DNA of 64,000 nt from positions 149,382 through 213,381 of the forward strand of contig KI912031.1 of the NCBI GenBank assembly GCA_000517005.1, given 5' to 3'. The notes under the pieces were generated by a model. The model was given only the letters and a program-made list of their open reading frames with translations. It had not been told where the DNA came from and made no database searches. A program made the position numbers and the translations under genes. Shown piece by piece: positions 10,139 to 20,115 of this stretch. The stretch comes from Microvirga lupini (GTDB lineage: Bacteria; Pseudomonadota; Alphaproteobacteria; Rhizobiales; Beijerinckiaceae). Position 1 is the first letter of the stretch; every line of letters starts with the position of its first letter.

Positions 10139-11263
10139 ATGGCGGGGTTGAGTCTCGTTCTGCTCCTGCTCGTGACCGTGCTTCTCCTGCGCACGCGGCG
10201 GGAGCGGGCGCTGGAGGCTGCCATCGCGGCCGAGCGGGCGCGGGAGATGGATGACAAGGTGGCGGAGCTGACCCGCGTGCAGTCGGAAATGACCGGGCGA
10301 ATGCGGACCATGGCCGAGGTCTTCGGCACCCGGCAGAGCGATTTCGTCCGCATGATCTCGGAACGGATCGACGGATTGCAGCATCGGGTCGGGCAAGGGC
10401 TGGAAGCGTCCACGCGCCACCAGACGGAGAACCTCTCCAAGCTGAATGAACGTCTCGCCGTGATCGACGCGGCGCAGCAGAACCTGACGAGTCTCACCGG
10501 CGAGATCGTGGGGCTGAAGGATATCCTCTCCAACAAACAGACCCGGGGCGCATACGGGCAGGGACGGATGGAGGCGATCGTCCGCGACGGGCTCCCGGCC
10601 AACGCCTTCGAGTTCCAGGCGACCCTGTCCAATCGCACGAGACCCGATTGTCTGGTGCGCCTGCCCGGCGACGAGCGTGGGCTCGTGATCGATGCCAAGT
10701 TCCCGCTGGAGGGCTTTACCCTCTTCCGGGAGGCCAAGGGGGACGAGGCCCGCAGCCGCGCGGCCGCGAAGGTCCGAAACGACATGCTCGTGCATGTGAA
10801 GGATATCGCGGAGAAGTACCTGATCCCAGGCGAGACCCAGGATATCGCCATGCTCTTCGTGCCGGCGGAGTCGATCTACGCGGATCTGGCCGAGCATTTC
10901 GACGATGTGGTCCAGAAGGCGCATCGCGCCCGTATCGTCATCGTCTCGCCCTCGCTTCTGACCCTTGCAATCCAGGTGATGCAGGCGCTGGTCCGCGATG
11001 CCCGCATCCGCGAGGAGGCGAGAGTGATCCAGGTCGAGGTGCAGAAGCTGCTGGAGGATGTGGAGCGCCTCGATGCCCGCGTGGCGAAGCTCGATAGCCA
11101 TTTCCGCCAAGCCCAGGACGATGTCTCGCAGATCCGGGTCTCGACCGACAAGATCGTCAAGCGCGGGCAGAAGATCGAAACCCTTGAATTCGATGAGGGC
11201 GAAGCCGAGGCCCGGGCCGAGTGGCTGCGTCTCCAGGGGCGGAATCTCCGGGCCGTGGAATAG
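10139..11263 (+). CDS. rmuC: DNA recombination protein RmuC
   Basis: 374 residues from an internal ATG at 10139. A transmembrane segment (LSLVLLLLVTVLLL) is followed by a coiled coil and the RmuC nuclease-like domain (RMEAIVRDGLPANAFEFQAT, then DCLVRLPGDERGLVIDAKFP). The expected family N-terminus is readable in another frame from the ATG at 10077 (MNDIVLVLGKTSLTWGQIVM) and stops at 10149-10151, so one base seems to be missing near 10137. RmuC limits DNA inversion between short repeats. The ATG at 10139 has no convincing ribosome-binding site, which supports the frameshift reading. Confidence 0.88.
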   Translation: MAGLSLVLLLLVTVLLLRTRRERALEAAIAAERAREMDDKVAELTRVQSEMTGRMRTMAEVFGTRQSDFVRMISERIDGLQHRVGQGLEASTRHQTENLSKLNERLAVIDAAQQNLTSLTGEIVGLKDILSNKQTRGAYGQGRMEAIVRDGLPANAFEFQATLSNRTRPDCLVRLPGDERGLVIDAKFPLEGFTLFREAKGDEARSRAAAKVRNDMLVHVKDIAEKYLIPGETQDIAMLFVPAESIYADLAEHFDDVVQKAHRARIVIVSPSLLTLAIQVMQALVRDARIREEARVIQVEVQKLLEDVERLDARVAKLDSHFRQAQDDVSQIRVSTDKIVKRGQKIETLEFDEGEAEARAEWLRLQGRNLRAVE

Positions 11264-11393
11264 CACATTGTGCGGACCCGGAGGGCCGCGTCGGTGAAAA
11301 GTGGCTCCGGTTTTCCGCGCCTAACGATGCGCCAGCTCAGAGGATGAGCATCGGATTGGCCCCAAAAGTGCACTCCACTTTTGGGGGCGATGC
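11263..11393. repeat. Bipartite palindromic repeat, copy 2
   Basis: Same composite as at 7200-7288 in the opposite order: arm B (GCACATTGTGCGG to CGATGCGC, with GAAAAGTGGCTCCGGTTTTC inside), a linker CAGCTCAGAGGATGA, then arm A (GCATCGGATT to GGCGATGC, core AAAAGTGC/CCACTTTT). It abuts the rmuC stop codon. Confidence 0.8.
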
Positions 11394-11401
11394 TTGACCC
11401 G

Positions 11402-11426
11402 GGAACCGCCTTCCGTCCGCGACGTT
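11402..11426 (+). promoter_or_regulatory. EcfG-type stress promoter motif
   Basis: GGAAC at 11402-11406 and CGTT at 11423-11426 are separated by exactly 16 bp, the consensus for the alphaproteobacterial general-stress sigma factor EcfG. It lies about 80 bp upstream of the DUF892 gene start. Motif match only. Confidence 0.6.
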
Positions 11427-11506
11427 CTTCCCACGCTGTACGACGCGCCACGCGGTTGATGGCGCCCGCATTTCGGTACAACTCAGAATTCGGGAAGGAT
11501 TGCGCT

Positions 11507-12010
11507 ATGGGCCTTTTGTCGAAGGACATCAAGTCGTTGGATGACCTCTTCATCCATACCCTGCAGGATATTTACTACGCCGAACAGCAGATCACGAAGG
11601 CGCTGCCGGAGATGATCGAGAAGGCAAGCGATACGCAGCTGAAACAGGCGTTCCAGGCCCATCTCGGCGAAACCCAGCAGCAGATCCAGATGGTCGAGCA
11701 GGTGTTCCGCATGCACGGCCACGATCCGAAGGGTATGACCTGCCCGGCGATCGACGGCATCATCGATGAAGCTCAGGACATCGCGGGCGACATCGACGAT
11801 CCGCAGGTTCTCGATGCGGCGCTCCTGGCTGCCGCTCAGGCGGTGGAACACTATGAGATCACCCGCTACGGAACGCTCGTCGCCTGGGCCAAGCAATTGG
11901 GCCGCGAGGATTGCGCCGGCGTCCTGCACCAGATCCTCGATCAGGAGAAGGCCACAGACCAGAAGCTCAACCGGATCGCCGAGAGCAAGATCAACACGAA
12001 GGCTGCGTAA
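11507..12010 (+). CDS. Ferritin-like DUF892 (YciE/YciF family) protein
   Basis: 167 residues from the ATG at 11507 behind an AAGGA ribosome-binding site. The DUF892 pattern is clear: LDDLFIHTLQDIYYAEQQI at the start and AAAQAVEHYEITRYGTL in the middle, with Glu/His residues placed for a ferritin-like four-helix metal site. E. coli homologues are stress-induced. A paralogue at 24667 shares the same layout and ends in the same NTKAA. An EcfG-type promoter precedes each copy. Confidence 0.9.
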   Translation: MGLLSKDIKSLDDLFIHTLQDIYYAEQQITKALPEMIEKASDTQLKQAFQAHLGETQQQIQMVEQVFRMHGHDPKGMTCPAIDGIIDEAQDIAGDIDDPQVLDAALLAAAQAVEHYEITRYGTLVAWAKQLGREDCAGVLHQILDQEKATDQKLNRIAESKINTKAA

Positions 12011-12023
12011 GGCCCTCGTTGTC

Positions 12024-12063
12024 GGAATGGAAATGGCCTCCGCAAGGAGGCCATTTCCATTCC
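12024..12063. terminator. Perfect 18-bp hairpin, probable bidirectional terminator
   Basis: GGAATGGAAATGGCCTCC pairs perfectly with its inverted copy across a GCAA tetraloop, 13 bp after the DUF892 stop. No T-run follows. The convergent HAD gene ends at 12199, so it could serve both sides. Confidence 0.75.
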
Positions 12064-12198
12064 GCATGTCCAAGTGAATCCACAGCTGTCATGGCCGAGC
12101 GTGTTCCCGGCCATCCCGATACAGGGAGGCCCGCCGCCTCAAGCAATCGAGATCACCGGCACAAGGCCGGTGATGACGCGGAGGGTATCGTTTTCGAC

Positions 12199-12930
12199 CT
12201 ACCTTGCCGGCAACGCGTAGGCGCGCAGGAAATCCGCCAAGTCGTTGGTGATGTAGTCGATATCCGGCGTCTGGACCGCCTCCTGCTCGAAGCTTTCCCG
12301 GAAGGGATCGAACGTCTTGGGAACGATGAGCGTGGTCGTCATGCCGAGTTCGTGCGGCACGGTCAGGTTCTTGGCGATATCCTCGAACATGGCGGAGCGG
12401 GCCGGTTCCACCCCGTGCTTGTCGAGGAAGATCTCGTAGGCGCGCCGGTCGGGCTTGGGCACGAAGTTCGAGGCGGCGATGTCGAAGACATCCTCGAAAT
12501 GGTCGAGGATGCCGATTTTCTTTGCCACGTTCTCGGCGTGCTTGCGCGAGCCGTTGGTGAGGATGAGCTTGCGTCCGGGCAGCTTCTCGATGGCCTCGCC
12601 CAGGCTGTGGTTCAGCTCGATATCCGTATGGTCGATGTCGTGGGCGAAATCGAGGAAGTCGTGCGGATCGATGTCGTATTCGTCGATTAACGCCCGCAGG
12701 GTCGTGCCGTACTTATGGTAGAAATACTTCTGGAGCGCCTGGGCGGACAGGCCATCGAGCCCGAAGAGTTCCGTGATGTAGAGGGTGATGCGCTGGTCGA
12801 TCTGCGGCCAGACCCGGGACGTGTGCGGGTAGAGCGTATTGTCCAGGTCGAAGATCCACGTCTCCACATGCGAGAATCGACGGGAGTCCGGGGACGACAG
12901 GTGGTTTTCGGCAGATGGCTTAGCGTTCAT
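12199..12930 (-). CDS. HAD family pyrimidine 5'-nucleotidase
   Basis: 243 residues from the ATG at 12930 (MNAKPSAENHLSS); the frame continues upstream only as argB shadow. HAD motif I is FDLDNTLYP with Asp28 and Asp30, motif II is LILTNGS, and motif III includes KPDRRAYE and then FEDIAKNL. This arrangement matches the Sdt1/PpaX-like pyrimidine nucleotidases. It lies 83 bp after argB on the same strand. Confidence 0.85.
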   Translation of the reverse strand: MNAKPSAENHLSSPDSRRFSHVETWIFDLDNTLYPHTSRVWPQIDQRITLYITELFGLDGLSAQALQKYFYHKYGTTLRALIDEYDIDPHDFLDFAHDIDHTDIELNHSLGEAIEKLPGRKLILTNGSRKHAENVAKKIGILDHFEDVFDIAASNFVPKPDRRAYEIFLDKHGVEPARSAMFEDIAKNLTVPHELGMTTTLIVPKTFDPFRESFEQEAVQTPDIDYITNDLADFLRAYALPAR

Positions 12931-13013
12931 GGATCCCAAAGACGACAATGGGGCCGTGCGGCCCCACTGACTTGAATATAGGCGTTCTCGGCCGATCCGT
13001 GAAGGGCGAGGCC

Positions 13014-13919
13014 TTACCCCCTCCGGATCAGCGTGCCCGCGCCGTGGTCCGTGAACAGCTCCAGCAGCACCGCATGGGGCACCTTGCCGTCGAGGATGAC
13101 GACCGCCTCGACGCCCTTTTCCAGGGCATAGATGCAGGTCTCGATCTTCGGGATCATGCCGTCCGTGATGGTGCCGTCGGCGATCAGGCGGCGGCAATCC
13201 TCGATGGTCATTTCCGGAATGAGGTTCTTGTTCTTGTCGAGAACGCCCGGAACGTCGGTGAGCAGCAGGAGGCGCTTGGCCGTCAGGGCTCCGGCGATGG
13301 CTCCGGCGAAGGTGTCGGCGTTCACATTGTAGGTCTGGCCGTCCTGACCGGTCGCGACCGGGGCAAGGACCGGGATCAGCTCGGCCTGGAGAACCTGGTC
13401 CAGAACCGCCCGGTTCACGTGCTCAGGCTCGCCGACGAAGCCAAGATCCACCACCTTCTCGATGTTGGAATCGGGATCGACCGTCGTGCGGGTCACCTTG
13501 CGGGCGGTGACCATGTTGCCGTCCTTGCCCGACAATCCGACGGCTTTGCCGCCCTCGGCGCCGATCCAGCCGACGATCTGCTTGTTGATGGAGCCGGCGA
13601 GCACCATCTCGACGACCTCGACGGTTGCGGCATCCGTGACGCGAAGCCCGCCCTTGAACTCGGACTTGATGCCGAGCTTTTCGAGCATCTTGCCGATCTG
13701 CGGCCCGCCGCCATGGACGACGATGGGCTTGATGCCCGATTGCTCGAGCAGAACCACGTCCTCGGCGAAGTCCTCGGCTGCCGCCCGGTCGCCCATGGCA
13801 TGACCGCCATACTTGATCACCACCACCTGCTGGTCATAGCGCTGCATGTGCGGCAGGGCCTGCACAAGCACTTCGGCCTGTACATGAACGTCGGGGAGAG
13901 GTGTGGACGGATCGGACAT
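13014..13919 (-). CDS. argB: Acetylglutamate kinase
   Basis: 301 residues from the ATG at 13919 ([14 protein letters not shown]); a second in-frame ATG lies ten codons upstream. The kinase signatures [12 protein letters not shown] and [13 protein letters not shown] are present. It phosphorylates N-acetylglutamate in arginine synthesis. The N-terminal helix ([17 protein letters not shown]) resembles arginine-sensitive hexameric forms; feedback inhibition is inference. Confidence 0.95.
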   Translation of the reverse strand: MSDPSTPLPDVHVQAEVLVQALPHMQRYDQQVVVIKYGGHAMGDRAAAEDFAEDVVLLEQSGIKPIVVHGGGPQIGKMLEKLGIKSEFKGGLRVTDAATVEVVEMVLAGSINKQIVGWIGAEGGKAVGLSGKDGNMVTARKVTRTTVDPDSNIEKVVDLGFVGEPEHVNRAVLDQVLQAELIPVLAPVATGQDGQTYNVNADTFAGAIAGALTAKRLLLLTDVPGVLDKNKNLIPEMTIEDCRRLIADGTITDGMIPKIETCIYALEKGVEAVVILDGKVPHAVLLELFTDHGAGTLIRRG

Positions 13920-13995
13920 AGACGGCTCCGGCGCGGATATCAGGATCAAACGGCCTGCCTTCTAGCCGAAGGAGGGGCCGCTGCAAACAGGGACT

Positions 13996-14364
13996 TCAGG
14001 CTCGCAGGCGAAGAAGGGCGGAGATGCCGACCAGCAACCAGCCCAACATCAGGAGAATGCCCCCCGTGGGGGCGGCCCTGGGAAAGAGCGCCACTCCCGA
14101 AAAGGCGCGGCGGGAGAGGTCGCCGCAGAACAGGATGAGGCCGAGAACCAGAATGTAGCCGGCGATCTGGGCCAGCATGGGGTTCACGACTCCGGCTGCC
14201 ATCAGGGCGACGAGGGCCAGCAGGGCAGGGGCGTGGAAGAGCAGGAACTGCGCGGCAGTGGCGAGGTTCCCACCCGTGATATGGGCTGCAGCGGCCGAGA
14301 GGCCGACGCCCAGCAGGCCTGAGAGAGAGGCGAGGACGATCAGGAGCCGAGCCGCGAGGTTCAT
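13996..14364 (-). CDS. DUF423 family membrane protein
   Basis: 122 residues with four predicted transmembrane helices. Family landmarks are [28 protein letters not shown] and [16 protein letters not shown]. Its start overlaps the engB stop by 4 bp (ATGA at 14361-14364). Function in this family is unknown. Confidence 0.85.
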   Translation of the reverse strand: MNLAARLLIVLASLSGLLGVGLSAAAAHITGGNLATAAQFLLFHAPALLALVALMAAGVVNPMLAQIAGYILVLGLILFCGDLSRRAFSGVALFPRAAPTGGILLMLGWLLVGISALLRLRA

Positions 14365-15017
14365 CCCGCGCCTCTTTCGCTCAGGAGCCGGGCAATTCCG
14401 GCGCGCAGCTCGGGAATGCCGTAGCCCGTTCGGCTCGACGTCGGCAGGATCTCGGGGAAGGCGGCGGCGCGCTTCTCGATCTTCTGCAGGGTGTCGGCCA
14501 TGCGCTTGTCGAGCTCGCCCTTCTTGAGCTCGTCCGCCTTGGTCAGGACGATCTGGTAGGAGACGGCGGCCGTGCCGAGGGTTTCCAGCACCGCCTCGTC
14601 CACCGGCTTGATGCCATGGCGGGCATCGATCAGCACGTAGACGCGGGCAAGGCTCGCCCGGCCGCGCAGGTAGTCGTGGATCAGCTGCGTCCAGGCTTGG
14701 ACCTTCTGCTTGTCGACGGCCGCATAGCCGTAGCCGGGCATGTCGACCAGGTGGAAGCGGTCGTTGATGTTGAAGAAATTGAGCTGCTGGGTGCGGCCCG
14801 GCGTGTGAGAGGTGCGGGCGAGCGTGTTGCGCCCGGTCAGAGCGTTGACGAGGCTCGACTTGCCGACATTGGAGCGGCCGGCGAAGGCGATCTCCACCTT
14901 GCTCATGGGCGGCAGGTTCTTCAGGGAATTCGCGGCCCAGATGAAATCCGCCGCGCCGGCAAAGAGCTTGCGGCCGATCTCGAGAAAGGGGTCGGTATCA
15001 GGTTCCATATCGGTCAT
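14361..15017 (-). CDS. engB: Ribosome biogenesis GTPase EngB/YsxC
   Basis: 218 residues from the ATG at 15017; further in-frame starts exist at 15053 and 15008. GTPase motifs: GRSNVGKSS (G1), VDMPGYGYA (G3) and [10 protein letters not shown] (G4). It is a small TRAFAC GTPase needed for large-subunit assembly. It is coupled to the DUF423 gene downstream. Confidence 0.94.
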   Translation of the reverse strand: MTDMEPDTDPFLEIGRKLFAGAADFIWAANSLKNLPPMSKVEIAFAGRSNVGKSSLVNALTGRNTLARTSHTPGRTQQLNFFNINDRFHLVDMPGYGYAAVDKQKVQAWTQLIHDYLRGRASLARVYVLIDARHGIKPVDEAVLETLGTAAVSYQIVLTKADELKKGELDKRMADTLQKIEKRAAAFPEILPTSSRTGYGIPELRAGIARLLSERGAG

Positions 15018-15080
15018 GGGGGTCCTTATCGGCGCTTGATGCCCGGAGTTCAAGGCATCTCGCTCAAGCTTTCCCAGCGC

Positions 15081-16631
15081 TCAGGCCGTTGAGACCCAGA
15101 ACGGCTCCGCCTTGACGAGCTTCCCGGAGGCCTTTTCGGCCCGGGAGAGGAGCTTGCGCTCGCGCCGCTTCGTGTAGCCGGCGGCTTGCCGTACCGATTT
15201 CTGGAACGGCGGGTCGAGGAGGGTTCGGCCAACCTCGATATCGTTCAACTTCCCCAGCACGTCCTGCAGGCCTTCGAGAAGGTCCAACATGGCTTTTCGG
15301 CTTTTGCGCGCCGGAACGCCTGGAAACAGGGTGGCCAGGAATTCCACGCCGTAACGCAGTTTCTTGATCCGGATGCGCAGCTTGTGGCGGGCGTCTCCAT
15401 CGAGATCGGCCATTCGACGCGCATCTTTTCGGATCCGCCGCCAGCGACGCGAAAATTCCTGGGTCGCCCGGGTCTGAGCAGCCAGCTCGCGCGCCGCCTG
15501 GACCGCCGGCTTGCGGCGCGTGAGCCATCGCCCGGATTCGATCCAGGTCGCGGCTTTCAGAACAGCCCTCATGAAGCGGCGTTTGGACAGGATTCCCAGA
15601 AGGCTCTCGAAGGCTGACGCTCGCAGCCGCTCGGTTTCCTCCAGCGCCGGCAGGCTCCTGTCAGGATCGGCGGCTTTCCGCAGCCTCGCAATCAGAACAT
15701 CGAGATCCCGCACCGGGGCAAGCTTCTTCCCGGCCCAGCGGAGCTCGGCTCTGATGGCATCGCTGTCCCGATCCCGCAGCATCGGTTTGAACAGCGAAAT
15801 CGCCGCGTTGAGCCGTCGGAAGCCGACCCGCATCTGATGCAGCAGCTCAGGATCGTTGCTCTGGCGCAGAAGCGCCTCGTTGCGGATGATCTGGGATAGG
15901 CAGGAGCGCCCAATCATCTGAAACGCTTCGGCGCAGGTGGCATGGATTGGAATGACGATCCGTCCGGCTTTGACAGGCTCGGTGTCGGCCTGTCCGAGAA
16001 GCCTGTAACCGCGTTCCGATTTCGTGACGGGAGAGAGGCGAAACGGGATGCTGTCGGCGAGATCGTCGGCGAGGGAGAATAATGCGGAGGGATCGCCGTC
16101 CTTCAATTCGAGCTCGACCTCGCAGAATTGCTCAGCGCCGGAATCGGTCGATGCTTTCGCCTCGTCCAGGGCGAGCTCGATCGTAGCCCCATCGCGCTTG
16201 ATCTCGAAGGCTTGGCGATCCGTCTCCACCGTGAAAACGGGCTTGATGTCGGCTCGGACGGCCTCCTTGGCGACGAGAGCGGCAAGCGGCGTGCCCGCAG
16301 CGGCAGAAAGATCGAGCCCGTTATTGACCGGAAACTCCCATTCGCCGCGGTCGAGGGCGAAGCCACGCGTCTTGCGTTCCGCCTTGATGGTTTGTGTGCT
16401 GCGCCCGTTCTGTTCCCGCACGCGGAGGCTCATCCCCGCCTTGTGCAGGGCGCAATCCGTCGAATCGTAATAGACGGCGCGGAGGGCGCCGCCCTGATCG
16501 GGAAGGATCCGAGCCTGCGACATCAGCGGATGGCGGAGAAGATCGCCTGCTGCGTCTGCGGCGAGTTCCAGCTTCAGCTCGATCTCGCTTGTCTTCTCAG
16601 GTCCATCCCTGTTCTGCCATTCGGCGTTCAT
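15081..16631 (-). CDS. CYTH-CHAD protein, probable inorganic triphosphatase
   Basis: 516 residues. The N-terminal CYTH domain has the EIELK motif at 16-20 and basic and acidic residues for a triphosphate tunnel. The C-terminal CHAD domain (about 230-510) is rich in Arg/Lys/His (LLHQMRVGFRRLNAAISLFK and HKLRIRIKKLRYGVEFL). CYTH domains cleave tripolyphosphate; CHAD binds polyphosphate. Both domains are complete. It is not closely linked to any polyphosphate kinase in this window. Confidence 0.9.
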   Translation of the reverse strand: MNAEWQNRDGPEKTSEIELKLELAADAAGDLLRHPLMSQARILPDQGGALRAVYYDSTDCALHKAGMSLRVREQNGRSTQTIKAERKTRGFALDRGEWEFPVNNGLDLSAAAGTPLAALVAKEAVRADIKPVFTVETDRQAFEIKRDGATIELALDEAKASTDSGAEQFCEVELELKDGDPSALFSLADDLADSIPFRLSPVTKSERGYRLLGQADTEPVKAGRIVIPIHATCAEAFQMIGRSCLSQIIRNEALLRQSNDPELLHQMRVGFRRLNAAISLFKPMLRDRDSDAIRAELRWAGKKLAPVRDLDVLIARLRKAADPDRSLPALEETERLRASAFESLLGILSKRRFMRAVLKAATWIESGRWLTRRKPAVQAARELAAQTRATQEFSRRWRRIRKDARRMADLDGDARHKLRIRIKKLRYGVEFLATLFPGVPARKSRKAMLDLLEGLQDVLGKLNDIEVGRTLLDPPFQKSVRQAAGYTKRRERKLLSRAEKASGKLVKAEPFWVSTA

Positions 16632-16744
16632 GGCCAGCCGCCGCTCCGGTTTCTCTTGCCGCGATCAATTAGAGCGTTTCGCGGTGAAAGCCATGTGGAA
16701 GATCTCCGGCAGGTCCTACCAGAACGGAGCTGTCAGAAATGTAT

Positions 16745-16770
16745 CACTCCTCTTCAAAAGGGGAGGAGTG
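16745..16770. terminator. Hairpin between divergent genes
   Basis: CACTCCTC pairs with GAGGAGTG around a 10-bp loop. It lies about 65 bp before the Nudix gene start. It could be an attenuator or a leftover repeat; no T-run is present. Confidence 0.4.
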
Positions 16771-16803
16771 CATTCGACCAATGGGCCGGCATGCTGAGAC
16801 GCC

Positions 16804-17442
16804 ATGACAATGACGTCGTCCCAAGGCTGGAACATGCAGGATGCCCCTATTCTCATTCGCTCAGTCGAGGTCCTCTCGGACGACTGGGCGATCCTCAAGA
16901 AATTCACCTTCGATTATCGGCGCCGTGACGGCAGCCTGGAACGGCAGGTCCGGCAGACCTACGACCGCGGCCATGGCGCCGTGATCCTCCCCTACGATCC
17001 CGAGCGCGGCACCGTGCTGCTCGTCCGGCAGTTCCGGCTGCCGGCCTATGTGAGCGGCCATCCCGAACCGCTGATCGAGGCCTGTGCGGGGCTTCTCGAC
17101 AAGGACGATCCGGAGACCTGCATCCGCCGCGAAGCGCAGGAGGAACTCGGCTACAGGCTTCGCGATATCGAGCCCGTTTTCCACGTCTTCATGAGCCCGG
17201 GCAGCGTGACCGAGAGGCTGATGTTCTTCATTGCCCGCTATTCGCCTGGCGACCGCATCGGCCGGGGCGGAGGCGACAGGCACGAGGGAGAGGATATCGA
17301 GGTTCTGGAGATCCCTCTCGCAGAAGCCCTCGGCATGATCGGCAAGGGTGAGATCGTCGACGGCAAGACCATCATGCTGCTTCAGCACCTGACGCTCAAA
17401 GGGATTATGCAGGATCGCGAGCGGTCAGGTCGCCCTGCCTAG
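16804..17442 (+). CDS. Nudix hydrolase, NudK-like (GDP-mannose pyrophosphatase type)
   Basis: 212 residues; an alternative start lies at 16834. The Nudix box reads AGLLDKDDPETCIRREAQEE with Asp where the consensus has its first Glu, followed by FMSPGSVTERLMFFIARY, both as in E. coli NudK. That family hydrolyses GDP-mannose or ADP-ribose. GDP-mannose is also the precursor used by the alginate-type cluster at 54.8 kb, but the genes are far apart and a link is speculation. Confidence 0.82.
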   Translation: MTMTSSQGWNMQDAPILIRSVEVLSDDWAILKKFTFDYRRRDGSLERQVRQTYDRGHGAVILPYDPERGTVLLVRQFRLPAYVSGHPEPLIEACAGLLDKDDPETCIRREAQEELGYRLRDIEPVFHVFMSPGSVTERLMFFIARYSPGDRIGRGGGDRHEGEDIEVLEIPLAEALGMIGKGEIVDGKTIMLLQHLTLKGIMQDRERSGRPA

Positions 17443-17550
17443 CGCATCGTGCGGAAAAGTGGTCCCGGTTTTCCGGACCAACGATGCGCCAGCCAGGAGG
17501 ATGAGCATCGGATGAATTCTAAACGTGGATTCCACTTTTAGGTCCGATGC
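17442..17550. repeat. Bipartite palindromic repeat, copy 3
   Basis: Arm B (GCGCATCGTGCGGAAAAGTGG to AACGATGCGC), linker CAGCCAGGAGGATGA, arm A (GCATCGGATG to GTCCGATGC). Same order as copy 2. It lies between the convergent Nudix and acetyltransferase genes. Confidence 0.8.
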
Positions 17551-18188
17551 TTTAGGGCCACGAGGTCCGCTCCCCGGATGGCGTCGAGATTGCGGGTGAT
17601 CCTGTCGGTGCTCCAGTCCCACCAGCGGATGGCGAGCAGCTCCGCGATCACGTCGTCCGGAAAGCGCATGCGGACGACCTTGGCCGGGTTGCCGCCGACG
17701 ATGGCATAAGGCGGGACATCCGCCACCACGACCGACTTCGCCGCAATGATCGCCCCATCCCCGATGGTGACGCCGGGCATAATCGTCGCTTCATGGCCGA
17801 TCCACACGTCGTTCCCGACCACCGTATCGCCCTTGAAGCCGGCCTCGATGGTGGCGAGGTCGAAGCCTTCCTCCCAGCCATGGCCGAAGATGTTGAACGG
17901 AAAGGTCGAGAAGCCCGTCATGGCGTGATTGGCGCCGTTCATGATGAAGGTGGCGCCCGTGGCGATGGCACAGAACTTCCCGATGACGAGCCTGTCGCCG
18001 AGGAAGTCGTAATGATGCAGGACGCAGCGCTCCACGAAGGCTTCGGGGTCGCGCGGGTCGTCGTAATAGCTGAAGCCGCCGACTTCGATATTCGGCTGGT
18101 TCACGAAGGCCTTGAGAAACCCGACGCGGGGATGGCCCGGGAGCGGGTGAGGGTTCAGGGGATCGGGACCGGATGCCGTCATTTCCAC
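17538..18188 (-). CDS. CatB-like xenobiotic acyltransferase (hexapeptide repeat)
   Basis: 216 residues; a second in-frame ATG lies two codons in. The left-handed beta-helix is clear (VVGNDVWIGHEATIMPGVTI) and the active-site His is in FIMNGANHAMTGFSTFPFN, the block that defines the XAT group with CatB and Vat enzymes. Members acetylate hydroxyl groups of chloramphenicol or streptogramins, but many chromosomal members have unknown substrates. The 3' end overlaps repeat copy 3. Confidence 0.85.
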   Translation of the reverse strand: MEMTASGPDPLNPHPLPGHPRVGFLKAFVNQPNIEVGGFSYYDDPRDPEAFVERCVLHHYDFLGDRLVIGKFCAIATGATFIMNGANHAMTGFSTFPFNIFGHGWEEGFDLATIEAGFKGDTVVGNDVWIGHEATIMPGVTIGDGAIIAAKSVVVADVPPYAIVGGNPAKVVRMRFPDDVIAELLAIRWWDWSTDRITRNLDAIRGADLVALKHRT

Positions 18189-18255
18189 CTCGCTGTGTTC
18201 AAACGAAAATCCCCGGGACGAAGCCCGGGGATGATCATTGTCAGTCGTTTTCCGC

Positions 18256-20115
18256 TCAGCTCTTGGCAGGGCTGGCCTTGCGGCTGAATGTCTTGCGCAG
18301 GTTGTCGAAGAGCTCGATCTTCACGCCGTTGCGCTTCATGATGAAGGCCTGCTGGGTGACCGAGAGCAGGTTGTTCCAGGCCCAATAGATCACGAGGCCG
18401 GCCGGGAACGAGCCGAGCATGAAGGTGAAGATCACCGGCATCCAGGCGAAGACCTGCTTCTGGACCGGGTCCGGCGGCTCCGGGTTCATCTTCATCTGCA
18501 GCCACATGGTGATGCCCATGATGATTGGCCACACGCCGAGCATCAGGAATGGGCCCAGCACCGGCACCGCGCCCGGGTTGTAGGGCAGGAGGCCGAAGAG
18601 GTTGAAGATCGAGGTCGGATCGGGCGCGGCAAGGTCGCGGATCCAGCCGAAGAACGGCGCATGGCGCATTTCGATGGTGACGAAGAGCACCTTGTAGAGC
18701 GCGAAGAACACCGGGATCTGGATCAGCACCGGCCAGCAGCCGGCGACCGGATTGATCTTCTCCTTGCGGTAGAGCTCCATCAGCGCCTGCTGCTGCTTCA
18801 TCTTGTCGTCGGCATAGCGCTCGCGGATCGAGGTCATCTCCGGCTGCACCGCCTTCATCTTCGCCATGGAGGCGTAGGACTTGTTGGCGAGCGGGAAGAA
18901 CAGGATCTTCAGCAGCACTGTGACGAGCAGGATCGCGATGCCGAAGTTCCCGAACAGGCGGAAGAAGAAGTCGAGCACCTTAAAGAGCGGCTTGGTGATG
19001 AAGTAGAACCAGCCCCAATCGATCAGGAGATCGAAGTTCTTGATGCCGTACGTCTCGTGATAGGCATCGACGGTCGCAACCTCTTTGGCGCCGGCGAAGA
19101 GGCGCTGGGTCACTTCCGTCGTGGCGCCGGGTTGAAGCGTCTGTGACGCGCCGGCGATCGTGGCCTGATAGGTGCGATCCGTCGTCTGGCCCTGCTGCGA
19201 CGTGAAGGAGCCCTGGAAGGGCTGCGTCTGATCGGGAATGACGGCCGCGGCCCAGTATTTGTCGGTGATGCCGAGGAAGCCTCCGGTGACCGAGTTCCAG
19301 ATCTGGCCGACCGTGTTGCCGCCCGCGATCGGCTCCTCCTTGTCCAGGTTCGCGTAGGTGATCTCCTGGAGGCCCTCGTCGCCGAGAACGCCGATCATGC
19401 CCTCGTGCAGCACGTAATAGCCGAGGGTGACCGGGCGGCCGTGGCGGGAAACGAGGCTGTAGGACTGGAGGGTCACGGGAGCCGAGCCGCGGTTCTCGAC
19501 CGCGTCCTTCACCGTGAACATGAACTTGTCGTCCACCGAGATCGTGCGACGGAAGACCAGCCCCTGCTCGTTCTGCCAGGTCAGGGTGACGGGGCTGCCG
19601 GGGGTCAGCGAGGTCTTGTCGGCCGTCCACACGGTGTTCTGGTTCGGCAGGCTGCCGGCCTGGGCGCCGACCCAGCCGAATTCCGCATAATAGGGATTCT
19701 GGGTGCCGGTGGGCGACAGGAGCACGATGTTCGGGCTCTTGGGGTCGACGGTCTCGCGGTAGTTCTTCAGCGCCACGTCGTCGATGCGGCCGCCGCGCAG
19801 GTTGATGGAGCCGAAGATCGCAGGCGTATCGATGGTCACACGCGGCGAGCTGGCAAGGGCTGCCTCACGGGTCTGGACGGTCGGACCCGCCGGCGTGCTC
19901 GGAACGGTTCCCGGCACGGTGGGCGAGGCGCCGCCAGCCTGACCCGGGCTCGGAGGCGGATTCGGCGCCGTGGGATTGACCTGCGTGGACTGCGCTTGCT
20001 GGGCGGCCTGCCGCTGCCTTTCGGCCTGGGGAGTCGCAAAGAAGTACTGCCAGCCTAGCAAGACCGCCAGCGACAGCGCGATGGCGACGATGAGGTTTCG
20101 ATTGTCTTCACGCAT
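18256..20115 (-). CDS. yidC: Membrane protein insertase YidC
   Basis: 619 residues. An N-terminal helix ([19 protein letters not shown]) leads to a Pro/Gly-rich linker, a large periplasmic beta domain and the C-terminal five-helix insertase core (from about 370). It inserts membrane proteins alone or with SecYEG. It follows rnpA with an 8-bp overlap in the conserved rpmH-rnpA-yidC order. Confidence 0.97.
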   Translation of the reverse strand: MREDNRNLIVAIALSLAVLLGWQYFFATPQAERQRQAAQQAQSTQVNPTAPNPPPSPGQAGGASPTVPGTVPSTPAGPTVQTREAALASSPRVTIDTPAIFGSINLRGGRIDDVALKNYRETVDPKSPNIVLLSPTGTQNPYYAEFGWVGAQAGSLPNQNTVWTADKTSLTPGSPVTLTWQNEQGLVFRRTISVDDKFMFTVKDAVENRGSAPVTLQSYSLVSRHGRPVTLGYYVLHEGMIGVLGDEGLQEITYANLDKEEPIAGGNTVGQIWNSVTGGFLGITDKYWAAAVIPDQTQPFQGSFTSQQGQTTDRTYQATIAGASQTLQPGATTEVTQRLFAGAKEVATVDAYHETYGIKNFDLLIDWGWFYFITKPLFKVLDFFFRLFGNFGIAILLVTVLLKILFFPLANKSYASMAKMKAVQPEMTSIRERYADDKMKQQQALMELYRKEKINPVAGCWPVLIQIPVFFALYKVLFVTIEMRHAPFFGWIRDLAAPDPTSIFNLFGLLPYNPGAVPVLGPFLMLGVWPIIMGITMWLQMKMNPEPPDPVQKQVFAWMPVIFTFMLGSFPAGLVIYWAWNNLLSVTQQAFIMKRNGVKIELFDNLRKTFSRKASPAKS

